Shown here one piece after another: positions 15,620-23,551 of a stretch of 44,653 nt of DNA. The position numbers were made by a program, and so were the translations under genes. The DNA is taken from assembly GCA_015057635.1 (NCBI GenBank), contig SVEB01000072.1, positions 1 through 44,653 of the forward strand. Reading direction: 5' to 3'. Numbering within the stretch: position 1 is the stretch's first letter; each line of letters starts with the position of its first letter. Source of the stretch: Lachnospiraceae bacterium. Its GTDB lineage: Bacteria > Bacillota > Clostridia > Lachnospirales > Lachnospiraceae. The notes under the pieces were generated by a model, which was not told the DNA's origin, made no database searches, and saw only the letters and a program-made list of their open reading frames with translations.

Positions 15620-16799
15620 TTATTTTAATCCTAGTTTCTGTCTCTTGCTGATGATATGAGCTTCGATTCCTTTTGCGGCTTCCACAGGATCATCTCCTAA
15701 AGCTACTTTACCACCTGTTAACTGTTCAACATCTTCCGTGAGAAGCTTTACTAAGTTAGGTGCACCAGTAATAAATGGAGTAGGAGACAAATGAGTATAT
15801 GCTCCGTATGCAACAGCAAAAATACCATCAATAGTGGCCTTTTGTTCCATCCACTCTGGAGCAGTTACTGCGATTGGTAGGTCTGGAATATCTACATCAA
15901 GATGATCTGCTAAAGCAGTAACAAGCATGGATATTCTACCGGTCTTGGTATTCACCATTTCTAAGTTTTTCGATTGTTAATGCTCCAACAAATGGCTGAT
16001 GTTCATTAAATACGATATTTACATAGTCAGGGTCCATGATACCCAAGTCAACATTAACTTCATGAGGCATTGGAGTTCCGAATAAGATATCTTGTACCAT
16101 TTCCAAGCTTATTTGGGCGGTATAGATAGTAGATAATCCTAATCATAATCCTTTTGTAGCAAGTGATACATAATCTCCGTCTACGTTTGTTAAGCAGCTT
16201 GCAATTGAATTTTGAACTTCATGGTCAACACCGGATGGATAGATATGGAGATCTTTCCATACAGGAATTCTTTTTTTCGGGGCGAAGGCTTTCGTCATTA
16301 TACTAGGTTCATCTGGACCAACTGTCATATCTTTTAGAAGCAGATCAGCCAGTGAAGTCGCAAGAGCAGGAATCTCTTGATTCGTATCGATGCCTACTTT
16401 CTCACACATCCATTTTAATTTTGCTTCATCTCTTATCTGGTATGGAGATTTTCCTTCGCCAGTTGCTCGAAGTGTTCGAAAGGCTTCATATGCATGATGG
16501 GCATAGGTAGCAGCACCCATGATATTTCTCATAAGAAAGTTTCTCATGGCCATGCCGTCTGCATCGATACCACAGACGCCCTTATCTGCTCCTACTTTGT
16601 CACTAATTCTACAAGGGCCTTGTGTACATAACTGACAACTAATGCCCTCAAGACAGAATTTATATCTTATTTTTTCTTGTGGCTCCCATCTGGAAAATAC
16701 ACTTGAAAGCCCGTCTGTCATGATTCTTTTTAGCATTTCTTCAACTGAATCATGGTAACTTACTCGATCTTCAAATTGTTCAATAATTGATTTATCCAT
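15620..16799 (-). pseudogene. cooS: Decayed Ni-dependent carbon monoxide dehydrogenase (cooS)
   Basis: The intact enzyme oxidises CO to CO2 and has about 630 residues; here about 380 codons remain. The N-terminal part (16799 down to 16143, 218 residues) has the cluster B/D cysteines SCQLCTQGPCRI, although KIRYKFC shows Tyr where I would expect a Cys. It ends at an in-frame TGA (16143-16145) exactly where relatives have Arg (GLRLGLSTIY). The frame continues through GTPMPHEVNVDLG to QPFVGALTIEKL (about 15960). Roughly 260 residues, holding most Ni-Fe-S cluster C cysteines, are missing, and the C-terminal part (15958 down to 15620, from TKTGRISMLVTALADHL) resumes in another frame. The nonsense codon, deletion and frameshift together mean no functional CODH. 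A good ribosome site (AAGGAGG) still precedes the start, so the decay may be recent. Confidence 0.9.
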
Positions 16800-17002
16800 A
16801 TAGTGATCCTCCTTACTGCGTATTAATGTGATTTGCTATTATTTACTTAATTGTGTTTTATTAGTAATACAAGAATTGAAATATCTAATTTGGTACTTAA
16901 AAGTATGTTGTTATTTATATGAGATGAGCATGAAAACGAAACTTGCACGATGCTATTTGGGCAGATGTGAAAATAAAAAAAGGAATGATTGATACTTTAC
17001 TA
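16800..17002. other. Divergent intergenic region between cooS remnant and chemoreceptor
   Basis: AT-rich spacer of about 340 bases between the two divergent starts. It contains the cooS ribosome site on the minus strand near 16805-16815 and the chemoreceptor promoter at 17003-17029. I see no hairpin, repeat or small gene in the rest. Confidence 0.5.
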
Positions 17003-17029
17003 TTGACATTTAACGCGCTAATGTATAAT
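17003..17029 (+). promoter_or_regulatory. Probable promoter of the chemoreceptor gene
   Basis: Consensus TTGACA (17003-17008) and TATAAT (17024-17029) boxes, but with a 15-bp spacer, shorter than optimal. That may make it dependent on an activator or weaker than the boxes suggest. Confidence 0.5.
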
Positions 17030-17137
17030 ATCGATAATACAATGTTTTGTAATAATATTCATTAAATGTAAAAATGCATTCACATAGCAAGATGATTGTA
17101 TTGGAAAGACACTAGGGAGAGAGGAAAAGTACGGAAG

Positions 17138-19138
17138 ATGAAGAAAAGGAAAAAGATAAGCCGCCAGATGGCATTTAGAAGTATTATACTGACTTCTATT
17201 TCGGTTGTATTATTGATAGTACTTTCTATCATGATTTTAAGAAGGAATCTTGTAAAGAATAGTAAAGAGCAATTGATTCTGGAAGCACATAACTATCAAT
17301 ATGAAGTTGAGGACTGGATTGATCACATAATAGACCCTTTGAATATGGTAGTGAATACAATCCGGAATACTGATTTAAAGAATGATGATGAAAAGTTATT
17401 GAATTATTTGAAGAATGTGACGTTAAAAATGCATAAGGCATTGTCATCAGGCATGTATGTGGCTGATTCAGATAATCGGTTCATTGATCCTACAGGCTAT
17501 GTTCCGGATCCAAGTGTTGTGATAGCCGATAGAGAATGGTTTATTTTAGGACATACATCGGAGAAGATGACATTAGGGAATCCATACTATGGTATGGATC
17601 CATACTACGGTGCGGATGTGATAATGGTAAGCGCTTCTGCCAAGATTGATGAGAAAACAGTTGCATCTGCTGATATTACGTTAACTTCAATTGTGGAGAG
17701 AGTGAAGGAGATTGACGTGATTGGCGACGGCTACGCTTTTATTGTTGATAAATCTACGGGATATATACTGGCGCATGCAAATGACGAATATACTGGAATG
17801 ACCATCGATGAGATGGAAGATGATTTTATCAGGCAGTCTGTTACAAAGGTGGAAGTAGAAACACAGACAGTGCATGAACTGAAGGATGATAAAACCACAT
17901 ATTTCGTAACGGGAAATGATATCGAGGGAACGAATTGGATGCTTGTCACATGTGCCAAGGAAGATGTTCTTATGTCAGTATTAAAAAAGGCAGAGATGAT
18001 ATTACTGGTAGTTGGTTTCAATATAATTGTCGGAATGGGCATTGTCATTGGAAGAATGACCCAAATGACCTTAAAGCCGGTTGAAGAGATGACAAGATTA
18101 ATTGGGAAAATCACATCAGGGGATTTCAGTGAAAGAGCAAAGCCAACCGGAAATAATGAGATAACAACATTATCGGAGTACTTAAATATCTTTATTGATC
18201 AGATGAGAGAGACGATATCAAGGTTATCGAACATATCCGACTATTTAAAGATACAGTCGCATGAAAGTACGGAGTCTTCTAAGGAAATGCTGCTGTCGGC
18301 ATCTGTACAGAAGGATTCCATGCAGCAGATGAATACGACAGTTGATGAGATGGCACGTGCGATTGAAGAAATTGCAGAAAGTGCAGGGAAATTGGCAGCT
18401 AGAGTATCTGAAATCAGTGGGAACAGCAAAGAGGCATCCGATAAAATAATGAGCGCTGTTGAAGATACGGAAAGTGGCAAGCGAGATATTGAAAAAGTAG
18501 CAGTTACAATTACGGATATCGATCGTGTCATGAAGGAATTGTCTATCGTGGTCGGTGATGTTGGTGAGTCAGCGAAAGCAATCAGTGCAGTTACGGATAT
18601 TATCGGAGGGATCGCATCTCAGACAAATCTATTAGCACTAAACGCAAGCATTGAAGCCGCAAGGGCAGGCGAAGCCGGGAAAGGTTTTGCGGTAGTTGCA
18701 ACAGAAATCGGAAATTTAGCTGCAATGTGTGCAGATTCTGTAAATCAGATTGGAAATCAGATTGGAAGAATTCAGACGCAGGTAGAAGAGGTTGTCGAAA
18801 AAACTACGGAATCTGTTAAGGATGTAGAATTAAGCAAAAAATTAGCAGATGAGACAAAGGATAGTTTTAGAAAAATATATGACAGCATCAGTGCGACAAG
18901 AGAGCTGATCGATGATGTGACAAGGAAAATCGTGCAGGTAGATGAAGTTTCTACAAGCATTGCAGCGATTACCGAAGAGCAGTCGGCTGGTGCAGAAGAA
19001 ATTCTGGCAACTTCCGAAAATCTGTTCCAGCAGGCCATTATGATCGAAGAGAATAGTAGCAATGTAAACGGAATTTCACAGAACATAGGCAGATCTGCGG
19101 AAGATATTTATGAACAGCTTTCTAGTTTTAAGATCTAA
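17138..19138 (+). CDS. Methyl-accepting chemotaxis protein with dCache-type sensor
   Basis: Transmembrane chemoreceptor of about 666 residues. A basic N-terminus and TM1 (about 16-36) precede an extracellular double-Cache-like sensor (about 40-285), with [10 protein letters not shown] and [15 protein letters not shown] marking the two PAS-like folds. TM2 (about 288-312) and HAMP (about 313-365) follow. The cytoplasmic coiled-coil signalling domain has the highly conserved hairpin tip [20 protein letters not shown] (about 490-510), which contacts CheA/CheW. Cache sensors bind small ligands such as amino or organic acids; the ligand is not predictable. The open frame extends to 17096, but the ATG at 17138 gives the usual basic start. 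No other chemotaxis gene is present. Confidence 0.93.
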   Translation: MKKRKKISRQMAFRSIILTSISVVLLIVLSIMILRRNLVKNSKEQLILEAHNYQYEVEDWIDHIIDPLNMVVNTIRNTDLKNDDEKLLNYLKNVTLKMHKALSSGMYVADSDNRFIDPTGYVPDPSVVIADREWFILGHTSEKMTLGNPYYGMDPYYGADVIMVSASAKIDEKTVASADITLTSIVERVKEIDVIGDGYAFIVDKSTGYILAHANDEYTGMTIDEMEDDFIRQSVTKVEVETQTVHELKDDKTTYFVTGNDIEGTNWMLVTCAKEDVLMSVLKKAEMILLVVGFNIIVGMGIVIGRMTQMTLKPVEEMTRLIGKITSGDFSERAKPTGNNEITTLSEYLNIFIDQMRETISRLSNISDYLKIQSHESTESSKEMLLSASVQKDSMQQMNTTVDEMARAIEEIAESAGKLAARVSEISGNSKEASDKIMSAVEDTESGKRDIEKVAVTITDIDRVMKELSIVVGDVGESAKAISAVTDIIGGIASQTNLLALNASIEAARAGEAGKGFAVVATEIGNLAAMCADSVNQIGNQIGRIQTQVEEVVEKTTESVKDVELSKKLADETKDSFRKIYDSISATRELIDDVTRKIVQVDEVSTSIAAITEEQSAGAEEILATSENLFQQAIMIEENSSNVNGISQNIGRSAEDIYEQLSSFKI

Positions 19139-19184
19139 ACATGATGCTGTTAAGATAGAAAACCTATAAGACAGAGAAAGTAAG

Positions 19185-19251
19185 AAGGGGCTGTCTTCAA
19201 AACATATTTTAGCTAACTGGAAAATATATGTTTTGAGGGCGGTCCCCTTTT
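19185..19251 (+). terminator. Terminator after the chemoreceptor gene
   Basis: An imperfect long hairpin pairs AAGGGGCTGTC...CAAAACATAT (19185-19207) with ATATGTTTTGAGGGCGG...CCCCTTTT (19225-19251), followed by a T-rich end. Confidence 0.7.
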
Positions 19252-19292
19252 GCTTTATATAAAAATGTTTGTAGATATGTGGATTATGGGGA

Positions 19293-19693
19293 TTGAGATT
19301 TTTGATTTGGCAGAAGAAAAATCCCGTTGCAGTAAGGATGGTGAAACTGATAGCAAAAGCGGTAGGTGCATGTGCCCTGTGCTTTTTTACATTAGTGTCC
19401 ACGATTGTATGTCCGCAGATAAAGAAAGAAGATATCCTGTATGTAGAAGCAGTTGGAAAGTTTGGATTCGCTTATACAAAGCAGGATATCTATCAGATGA
19501 AAAGCAGGTTATACGAGGTAGAAGAACAGTTTTACAATAATTTTTTTATTCGCTGTTCGAAATCTGTTTTAGTGAATCTGAATAAGTTATCTCGGTACGA
19601 CCGGCATTGAATGGACGTTTCTAAGCCAAAATGGAGAAAGGGGAAGAGGTCATGATTTCAAGACAATTCGCCAGGCAGCTATGCGAAAGATAA
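19293..19693 (+). pseudogene. Decayed LytTR-type DNA-binding regulator
   Basis: From about 19415 the frame encodes the core of a LytTR DNA-binding domain (EDILYVEAV, YTKQDIYQMKSRLYEVEE, FIRCSKSVLVNLNKLS). At about 19592 the frame breaks. Shifted, it continues as VRPALNGRF, then a TAA (19636-19638 region) where Leu is expected, then AKMEKGEEVMISRQFARQLC to a stop at 19693. These pieces join into a normal LytTR C-terminus, so the gene carries one frameshift and one nonsense change (TTA to TAA). The first 40 residues of the open frame do not look like a LytTR N-terminus, suggesting an upstream deletion as well. Confidence 0.75.
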
Positions 19694-19872
19694 TGGAATT
19701 AGTATTATGGGAGATTATTGTGTTGGATGGACAAAAAATACTGGTGTCTTCCACAAGTGTCATTTTATTTTTCTGCGTTGGAATATCGGTCGCTCTGATC
19801 GCAGCAGTTGTCCAACTGATTGGATGGATATATGGAAAAGAAGAGGCAGAGCAGATGAACCGAAAGCTATAG
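19681..19872 (+). pseudogene. Remnant of a DUF3021-type membrane protein
   Basis: A 63-residue frame whose C-terminal part (a hydrophobic segment, then GWIYGKEEAEQMNRKL) resembles the end of DUF3021 proteins, which normally have four membrane helices and sit directly after LytTR regulators. Its position at the end of the decayed LytTR gene supports this. Most of the family length is missing. Confidence is limited by the short match. Confidence 0.45.
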
Positions 19873-20031
19873 CAACATAGGAAAAAGAAGGAATAGGAAA
19901 GCTGAAAGAAAGCAATCTCTCTTTCATTAAGGGGCAGCAGGTAAAAAGGCATTTTGCAGTTATAAAGGATGCTATGATAGTTATTAGGTTTGTGTGTTTA
20001 GCGTTTATTTTATACAGAAATATCGCATATG

Positions 20032-20075
20032 TCGACAAAAGTCCCCTCTACGCATATATTATAGTAGATTACTAT
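20032..20075 (+). promoter_or_regulatory. Promoter and dyad upstream of the SLATT gene
   Basis: TCGACA (20032-20037) and TATATT (20055-20060) have a 17-bp spacer. Immediately after the -10 is a perfect dyad ATAGTA-GAT-TACTAT (20061-20075), placed where a repressor would block initiation. Confidence 0.45.
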
Positions 20076-20090
20076 GCTGGGAGGAGTTCT

Positions 20091-20609
20091 ATGAAGGAAA
20101 TCAAAGATAGTAAGTATCTATACTCGAATATTAAGGATGATGTGTTAAGGCAGAGAATCCAAAATTCGATAAACTGGTATATTCATAAGTCCGTTTTCTA
20201 TAAGCGGTTTTATTATATATTTTCCACAATCAGTATTTTACTGCCTTTAGGGGTGACGATTCTGCACAGTACGGATTCCGCCTGCTTTTTAGAAAATCAT
20301 TTGCAGATCTGCAGTGCAATATTGGCATCCGCAACGACACTGACGACCTCGATCCTTACGCTGTTTCGGTTCCAGGATTATTGGAAGGAGTACCGGGAGA
20401 CGGCGGAGAAGCTTAAGGCAGAATTGCTTCAGTTCCATATGGGGATTGGGAAATATCAGGATAGGAATCAGGATATGATGAATCTGGCAGTAAATGTGGA
20501 GACGATTATTTTGAACAGCAAGCGTAAGGAGAAGGAAATTATAGAGACTACGCCTAAGGTATATATAGGAAAGGCTTCTGGGATCGGAGAAGATAAGCTG
20601 GGAAAATAA
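20091..20609 (+). CDS. SLATT-domain (DUF4231-type) two-TM protein
   Basis: 172 residues. A helical N-terminus precedes two membrane segments (about 40-59 and 71-92), then the characteristic stretch LFRFQDYWKEYRETAEKLKA with LLQFHMGIGKY, and a charged tail. This matches the SLATT fold (SMODS- and SLOG-associated two-TM effector). The fold was described as a predicted pore-forming effector in nucleotide-signal-driven conflict systems. The ATG at 20091 follows GGGAGGAG; the open frame reaches back to 19974 through the promoter and is rejected. No SMODS nucleotidyltransferase, SLOG protein or nuclease is adjacent, so an immune role is inference. The two small unknown genes downstream may or may not belong with it. 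Confidence 0.8.
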   Translation: MKEIKDSKYLYSNIKDDVLRQRIQNSINWYIHKSVFYKRFYYIFSTISILLPLGVTILHSTDSACFLENHLQICSAILASATTLTTSILTLFRFQDYWKEYRETAEKLKAELLQFHMGIGKYQDRNQDMMNLAVNVETIILNSKRKEKEIIETTPKVYIGKASGIGEDKLGK

Positions 20610-20642
20610 AGTGAATTTTGCGGAATAAAAAGAAGGACATGA

Positions 20643-20670
20643 TTGCTGAAAACGACACGTTTTGTATATC
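20643..20670 (+). promoter_or_regulatory. Promoter with internal dyad upstream of two unknown genes
   Basis: TTGCTG (20643-20648) and TATATC (20665-20670) have a 16-bp spacer. The spacer holds a perfect dyad AAAACG-ACA-CGTTTT (20649-20663), an operator-like placement with the same 6-3-6 geometry as the dyad before the SLATT gene, though a different sequence. Confidence 0.4.
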
Positions 20671-20747
20671 AGATATGCTATTTTTACTGTAAATAATAAT
20701 GCGCACATGGAAGGTGTTTGGATGAACGGTGTGCAGGGAGGTCGCAT

Positions 20748-21119
20748 ATGTTGATTTTAAAGACAAATATTCAGAACCGAAAGACGCAGGAGCTTCTTGG
20801 AACAATTGAGATAAGGTTATCAAGCGTACAGTACAAGGCATTTCCAGACTTGTGTATGCCAATTTTTGAAAAAAAGCTGGGAGAAATCCTGACAAATTCA
20901 ATGGATGCGGCGAGTGCCGGAAAGAAGAGCGATGAATTATGCGGAATTGTTTCTAAGATGCTAAAGGGAGCGCTCGGAGCGGTTTCCGGCGGTGAGATGG
21001 AGCGTCTGATCACGGTATTAGGAGATGTGCAGCTGGATCAGACGATCAACGGCATAATGGAGAAACAGAATTTTGAACTGAAGGTGGACGGATTCCAGAT
21101 TATAAGCCAGCAGGGGTGA
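20748..21119 (+). CDS. Unrecognised protein of 123 residues
   Basis: I do not recognise a family. The protein is soluble, with no signal peptide or membrane segment. The N-terminus looks like a beta-strand pair (MLILKTNIQ...LLGTIEIRLSSVQY), the middle is helical and rich in Ala/Ser/Gly (NSMDAASAGKK, MLKGALGAVSGGEMERL), and the end is again strand-like (FELKVDGFQII). The ATG at 20748 has GGGAGG upstream; an earlier in-frame ATG at 20718 lacks a site. The next gene starts 4 bases after its stop, so the two form an operon. The order strand, Tyr-Lys-x-Phe, helices resembles the start of the next protein, suggesting distant relatedness. Confidence 0.65.
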   Translation: MLILKTNIQNRKTQELLGTIEIRLSSVQYKAFPDLCMPIFEKKLGEILTNSMDAASAGKKSDELCGIVSKMLKGALGAVSGGEMERLITVLGDVQLDQTINGIMEKQNFELKVDGFQIISQQG

Positions 21120-21123
21120 TGAA

Positions 21124-21429
21124 ATGATAGAGTGGCATTATTTCATAAAGAATCAGGAAAATGGGGAAAGAGTTTGTAATATTGATATTGAAGCCGTAGG
21201 TGATTACAAAAGGCTGTTTGGAAACGTGCTGGAATCCGATCTGTTAAAGGATACAAATCCTTTTGTAAAAATAATAGCAAAGGGAGCAAAAAATTGTTTC
21301 TCTAATAAGATGATTGAGCATGTGATCAATAAGAATGCCGATACAATATCTAGTCAGGTGAATAAGATACTGAAAAAGCAGTCGGATGAAACCGGAATGC
21401 CATGTCTTAAGATGTCGAAACGGATATAA
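21124..21429 (+). CDS. Unrecognised protein of 101 residues
   Basis: No family recognised. Soluble and Lys/Asn-rich, with N-terminal strands (WHYFIKNQENGERVCNIDIEAVGDYKRLF) and then helices containing FVKIIAKGAKNCF and MIEHVINKNADTIS. It starts 4 bases after the preceding stop behind AGGGGTGA, consistent with coupled translation. The element NIDIEAVGDYKRLF can be laid beside TIEIRLSSVQYKAF of the upstream protein, so the pair may be divergent paralogues forming a complex (inference). A strong terminator about 100 bases later closes the unit. Confidence 0.6.
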   Translation: MIEWHYFIKNQENGERVCNIDIEAVGDYKRLFGNVLESDLLKDTNPFVKIIAKGAKNCFSNKMIEHVINKNADTISSQVNKILKKQSDETGMPCLKMSKRI

Positions 21430-21529
21430 AAGGTATGCGGGATAAGAAGTGAAAGATTAAAGTATTGTATCAGAGAGTTTGAACGAGATTTCGCTCAATA
21501 GAACATAAAATCATAGAAACAATCAAGTC

Positions 21530-21570
21530 ATATCTCCAGCCTTAGGTTACAGCTGGAGATATATTTTTTT
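21530..21570 (+). terminator. Terminator of the two-gene unknown operon
   Basis: ATATCTCCAGC (21530-21540) and its complement (21552-21562) form an 11-bp stem followed by TTTTTTT on the + strand. No A-run precedes it, so it acts mainly on + strand transcripts. Confidence 0.8.
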
Positions 21571-21577
21571 AGATTAA

Positions 21578-22120
21578 TTAAGAGTCTTCCCGGCTATTCA
21601 GCATTCGCCATATGTTTTTTGGTATAACAAGATAGAATAGTGCGGAGAGTACGATGCTTGTGAGGCCTTGCATGGAATTGCCGAATATGCTGGAAATGGC
21701 AGCTGTAAGTGTATTTCCGGTAAGAAACCAGTCGTAGAGAAAATATCCGGCAATCACGACTATGCTGGATATGATCCCAGCGGACAGGATTGGAAAAAGA
21801 CGCATCTTATGAGTAGATGATATTCTTTGTGCCTGACGGTAAATACCTGCGGCAAGGAAGGCGGCCATAAATTTAATTAGAAAGGTTCCGGGAGCGTAGG
21901 CAGTATAGCCGAGGAACAGGTCAGCAAACATGGAACCAATCCCGGCAGAAAGGCCGCCGGAAAGAGAACCGAGGAGGATGCCGGATAGAATAACAAAGCA
22001 GTCGCCGGCATGTACATAGCCGCCTGTTGGGGTAGGGATGGTAATGACCATAGTGCAGATGCAGGTTAGTGCGGCAAAGAGAGCACCTAGTACAAGTTTT
22101 TTTGTTGTGAATCGTTTCAA
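21578..22120 (-). CDS. ECF transporter S component (vitamin-type substrate)
   Basis: Substrate-binding membrane protein of an energy-coupling factor importer, 180 residues with about six helices. The family N-terminus MKRFTTKKLVLGALFAALTC, the loop PTPTGGYVHAGDCFV, and GSMFADLFLGYTAYAPGTF are typical of S components using the shared EcfAAT module, which is not in this window. The start is TTG with AAAGGAGA 8 bases upstream. The substrate cannot be named: HMP, pyridoxine and similar vitamins are all possible. I looked upstream on the minus strand for a TPP, FMN, cobalamin or THF riboswitch and found none. Confidence 0.85.
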   Translation of the reverse strand: MKRFTTKKLVLGALFAALTCICTMVITIPTPTGGYVHAGDCFVILSGILLGSLSGGLSAGIGSMFADLFLGYTAYAPGTFLIKFMAAFLAAGIYRQAQRISSTHKMRLFPILSAGIISSIVVIAGYFLYDWFLTGNTLTAAISSIFGNSMQGLTSIVLSALFYLVIPKNIWRMLNSREDS

Positions 22121-22204
22121 ATTTATTCTCTCCTTTTCGGATTTTAGTAAATAACGATAGGTGTAATTACTATTTTTATGAAATTATCTTAATATATATT
22201 TGGC

Positions 22205-22369
22205 ATGGATGAAAGTGCCAGAATGATCCTAAATAACAAGACCAGTTTAAAGAGCATTAGAAGGAATGCAAAATCGGCTTTCGTCTGTGCGAAGCCTTCT
22301 GTCTTAGGTTATGTCCTTGTATTCAGAATTACACTTTGTTATAATATTCCATCATGTATTTACATTAGA
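22205..22369. other. Gene-free spacer upstream of the ECF gene
   Basis: AT-rich sequence with no credible gene, riboswitch or terminator that I can support. A GC-richer hairpin-like patch lies at about 22270-22310 (GGCTTTCGTCTGTGCGAAGCC), without a recognisable family. Confidence 0.3.
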
Positions 22370-22496
22370 AGGAAATACATTTACATATTCAAAAGCAATC
22401 AGGGTAAAGGCATCATTTGTACCCATTACAACAAAGACTGTAATTACAGCTTCATGTGGGAAATATAAAAAGACATTTATGCTTACGGTGAAATAA
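22370..22496 (+). pseudogene. C-terminal remnant of an Ig-like (bacterial adhesin-type) repeat protein
   Basis: About 40 codons ending at a normal stop read KASFVPITTKTVITASCGKY and then KKTFMLTVK. These resemble the last strands of bacterial Ig-like surface domains (pattern ...TTKTV...VTITAS-GG--K-ATLTV). Nothing upstream continues the domain and a proper terminator follows, so it looks like the surviving tail of a lost secreted protein gene. The match is short. Confidence 0.45.
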
Positions 22497-22508
22497 ATAC
22501 GATAGGGA

Positions 22509-22556
22509 ACAGGCAGTAACCTAAAACAAGAATCAGGGTACTGTCTGTTTTTTTAT
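22509..22556 (+). terminator. Terminator after the Ig-like remnant
   Basis: ACAGGCAGTAACC pairs with GGGTACTGTCTGT (two mismatches or wobbles), followed by TTTTTT. It is a complete terminator with no intact gene in front of it. Confidence 0.7.
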
Positions 22557-22590
22557 GTCTAACTGGGGTATACATATTGTAATTTTTTCC

Positions 22591-22658
22591 TTGACATAAG
22601 TGTATATGTACTGTATATTTCAATATATACAGTACATATACACGGTGTATTTACCGTG
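22591..22658 (+). promoter_or_regulatory. Promoter overlapped by a 19-bp-arm palindromic operator
   Basis: TTGACA (22591-22596) and TATATT (22614-22619) have a 17-bp spacer. A perfect inverted repeat, GTGTATATGTACTGTATAT (22600-22618) with its complement (22625-22643) and a 6-base centre, covers the spacer, -10 and start region. A second dyad, CACGGT-GTATTT-ACCGTG (22641-22658), abuts it. YtrA-type GntR repressors bind inverted repeats with GTGTA/TACAC ends in such promoters. A regulator of that type lies at 24381, making it the likely binder (inference). Confidence 0.75.
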
Positions 22659-22699
22659 TAATAGAATAAAGTTAAATTTCAATAGAAATGGGGGATAGT

Positions 22700-23551
22700 A
22701 TGTTACATGTCAATCATATTACGAAATATCTCGGCAGCTTTCGGATCCATGATATTTCATTTGATTTGCCGGCTGGCTACATCATGGGGCTGATCGGACC
22801 GAATGGAGCAGGAAAGTCGACTATATTACAGATGATCATGGGATTATATCAGACAGAGTTTGGGAATATCTTAGTGGCAGGCAATGATGTGATCCAAAAC
22901 GAACACGAAGTGAAGAATGATATTGGCTATGTGTTAGCAGAAGATTTATTCTTAGAAAACCTGACATTGCTTGAAAATGCAGATATGTATGGAAAATACT
23001 ATGAGCGTTATGACCGGAAGATCTTCCTGTCTTACTGCAGACGGTTTGAACTGAAGGAAACTAAGAAGTTAGGAAAGCATTCAAAAGGGGAAAAATTAAA
23101 ATTCCAGTTTGCATTTGCACTTTCACATGATCCAAAGCTTTTACTGTTAGATGAGCCGAACGCAAGTTTTGATCCTGAGTTTCGGAAAGACTTTTTAAAG
23201 ATTATTACAGAGTTTGTGGCAGACGAGAAACACAGTGTTGTGTTAGCAACTCATTTGACGAAAGATCTTGACCGGGTGGCGGATTATATTACCTTTATCA
23301 ATCATGGAGAACTTGTATTTTCTTTGGACCGGGAGCAGATGGAGGAAGCGTATCGGATTATAAGCGGCGAAGAGTATAAGATCAACCTCATTCCGAAGGA
23401 ACGCATTGTTTACAAGGAAAAGGGCAAATATGGAGCGAAGGCTCTTATAAAACATAACAAGGCTATGCAGTATGATAAAGAAGTAAGCGTAGAGCGGCCT
23501 TCTATTGAAGACGTTATGTATTATATGGTAAAGGGGGAGAAGGTATGTTAA
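22700..23551 (+). CDS. ABC transporter ATP-binding protein (YtrB-like)
   Basis: ATPase of about 283 residues with Walker A GPNGAGKST, Q-loop region, signature SKGEKLKFQFAFALS and Walker B LLLLDEPNASFD, followed by the H-loop region VLATHL. The short signature helix and C-terminal extension ending SIEDVMYYMVKGEKV are typical of YtrB/YhcG-type ATPases next to YtrA regulators. The ATG at 22700 follows GGGGGA; the ATG at 22688 is inside that site. It overlaps the next gene by 7 bases. Such systems often respond to cell-wall antibiotics or acetoin; the substrate here is unknown. Confidence 0.9.
   Translation: MLHVNHITKYLGSFRIHDISFDLPAGYIMGLIGPNGAGKSTILQMIMGLYQTEFGNILVAGNDVIQNEHEVKNDIGYVLAEDLFLENLTLLENADMYGKYYERYDRKIFLSYCRRFELKETKKLGKHSKGEKLKFQFAFALSHDPKLLLLDEPNASFDPEFRKDFLKIITEFVADEKHSVVLATHLTKDLDRVADYITFINHGELVFSLDREQMEEAYRIISGEEYKINLIPKERIVYKEKGKYGAKALIKHNKAMQYDKEVSVERPSIEDVMYYMVKGEKVC

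Noticed and set aside
15461..15620. Integration site at tRNA-Ser
   Set aside because: No repeat of the tRNA 3' end was seen elsewhere in the window and no integrase gene is present.
16143..16145. TGA in cooS read as selenocysteine
   Set aside because: The conserved residue there is Arg, no SECIS-like hairpin follows in the required position, and the gene also has a large deletion and a frameshift.
19185..19251. Insertion-sequence end (GGGGCTGTC-type terminal repeat)
   Set aside because: The arms pair as an imperfect terminator with a T-rich end, and there is no transposase remnant or matching distant copy in the window.
22121..22330. Vitamin riboswitch upstream of the ECF S-component gene
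   Set aside because: I looked for TPP, FMN, cobalamin and THF consensus elements on the minus strand and found none.
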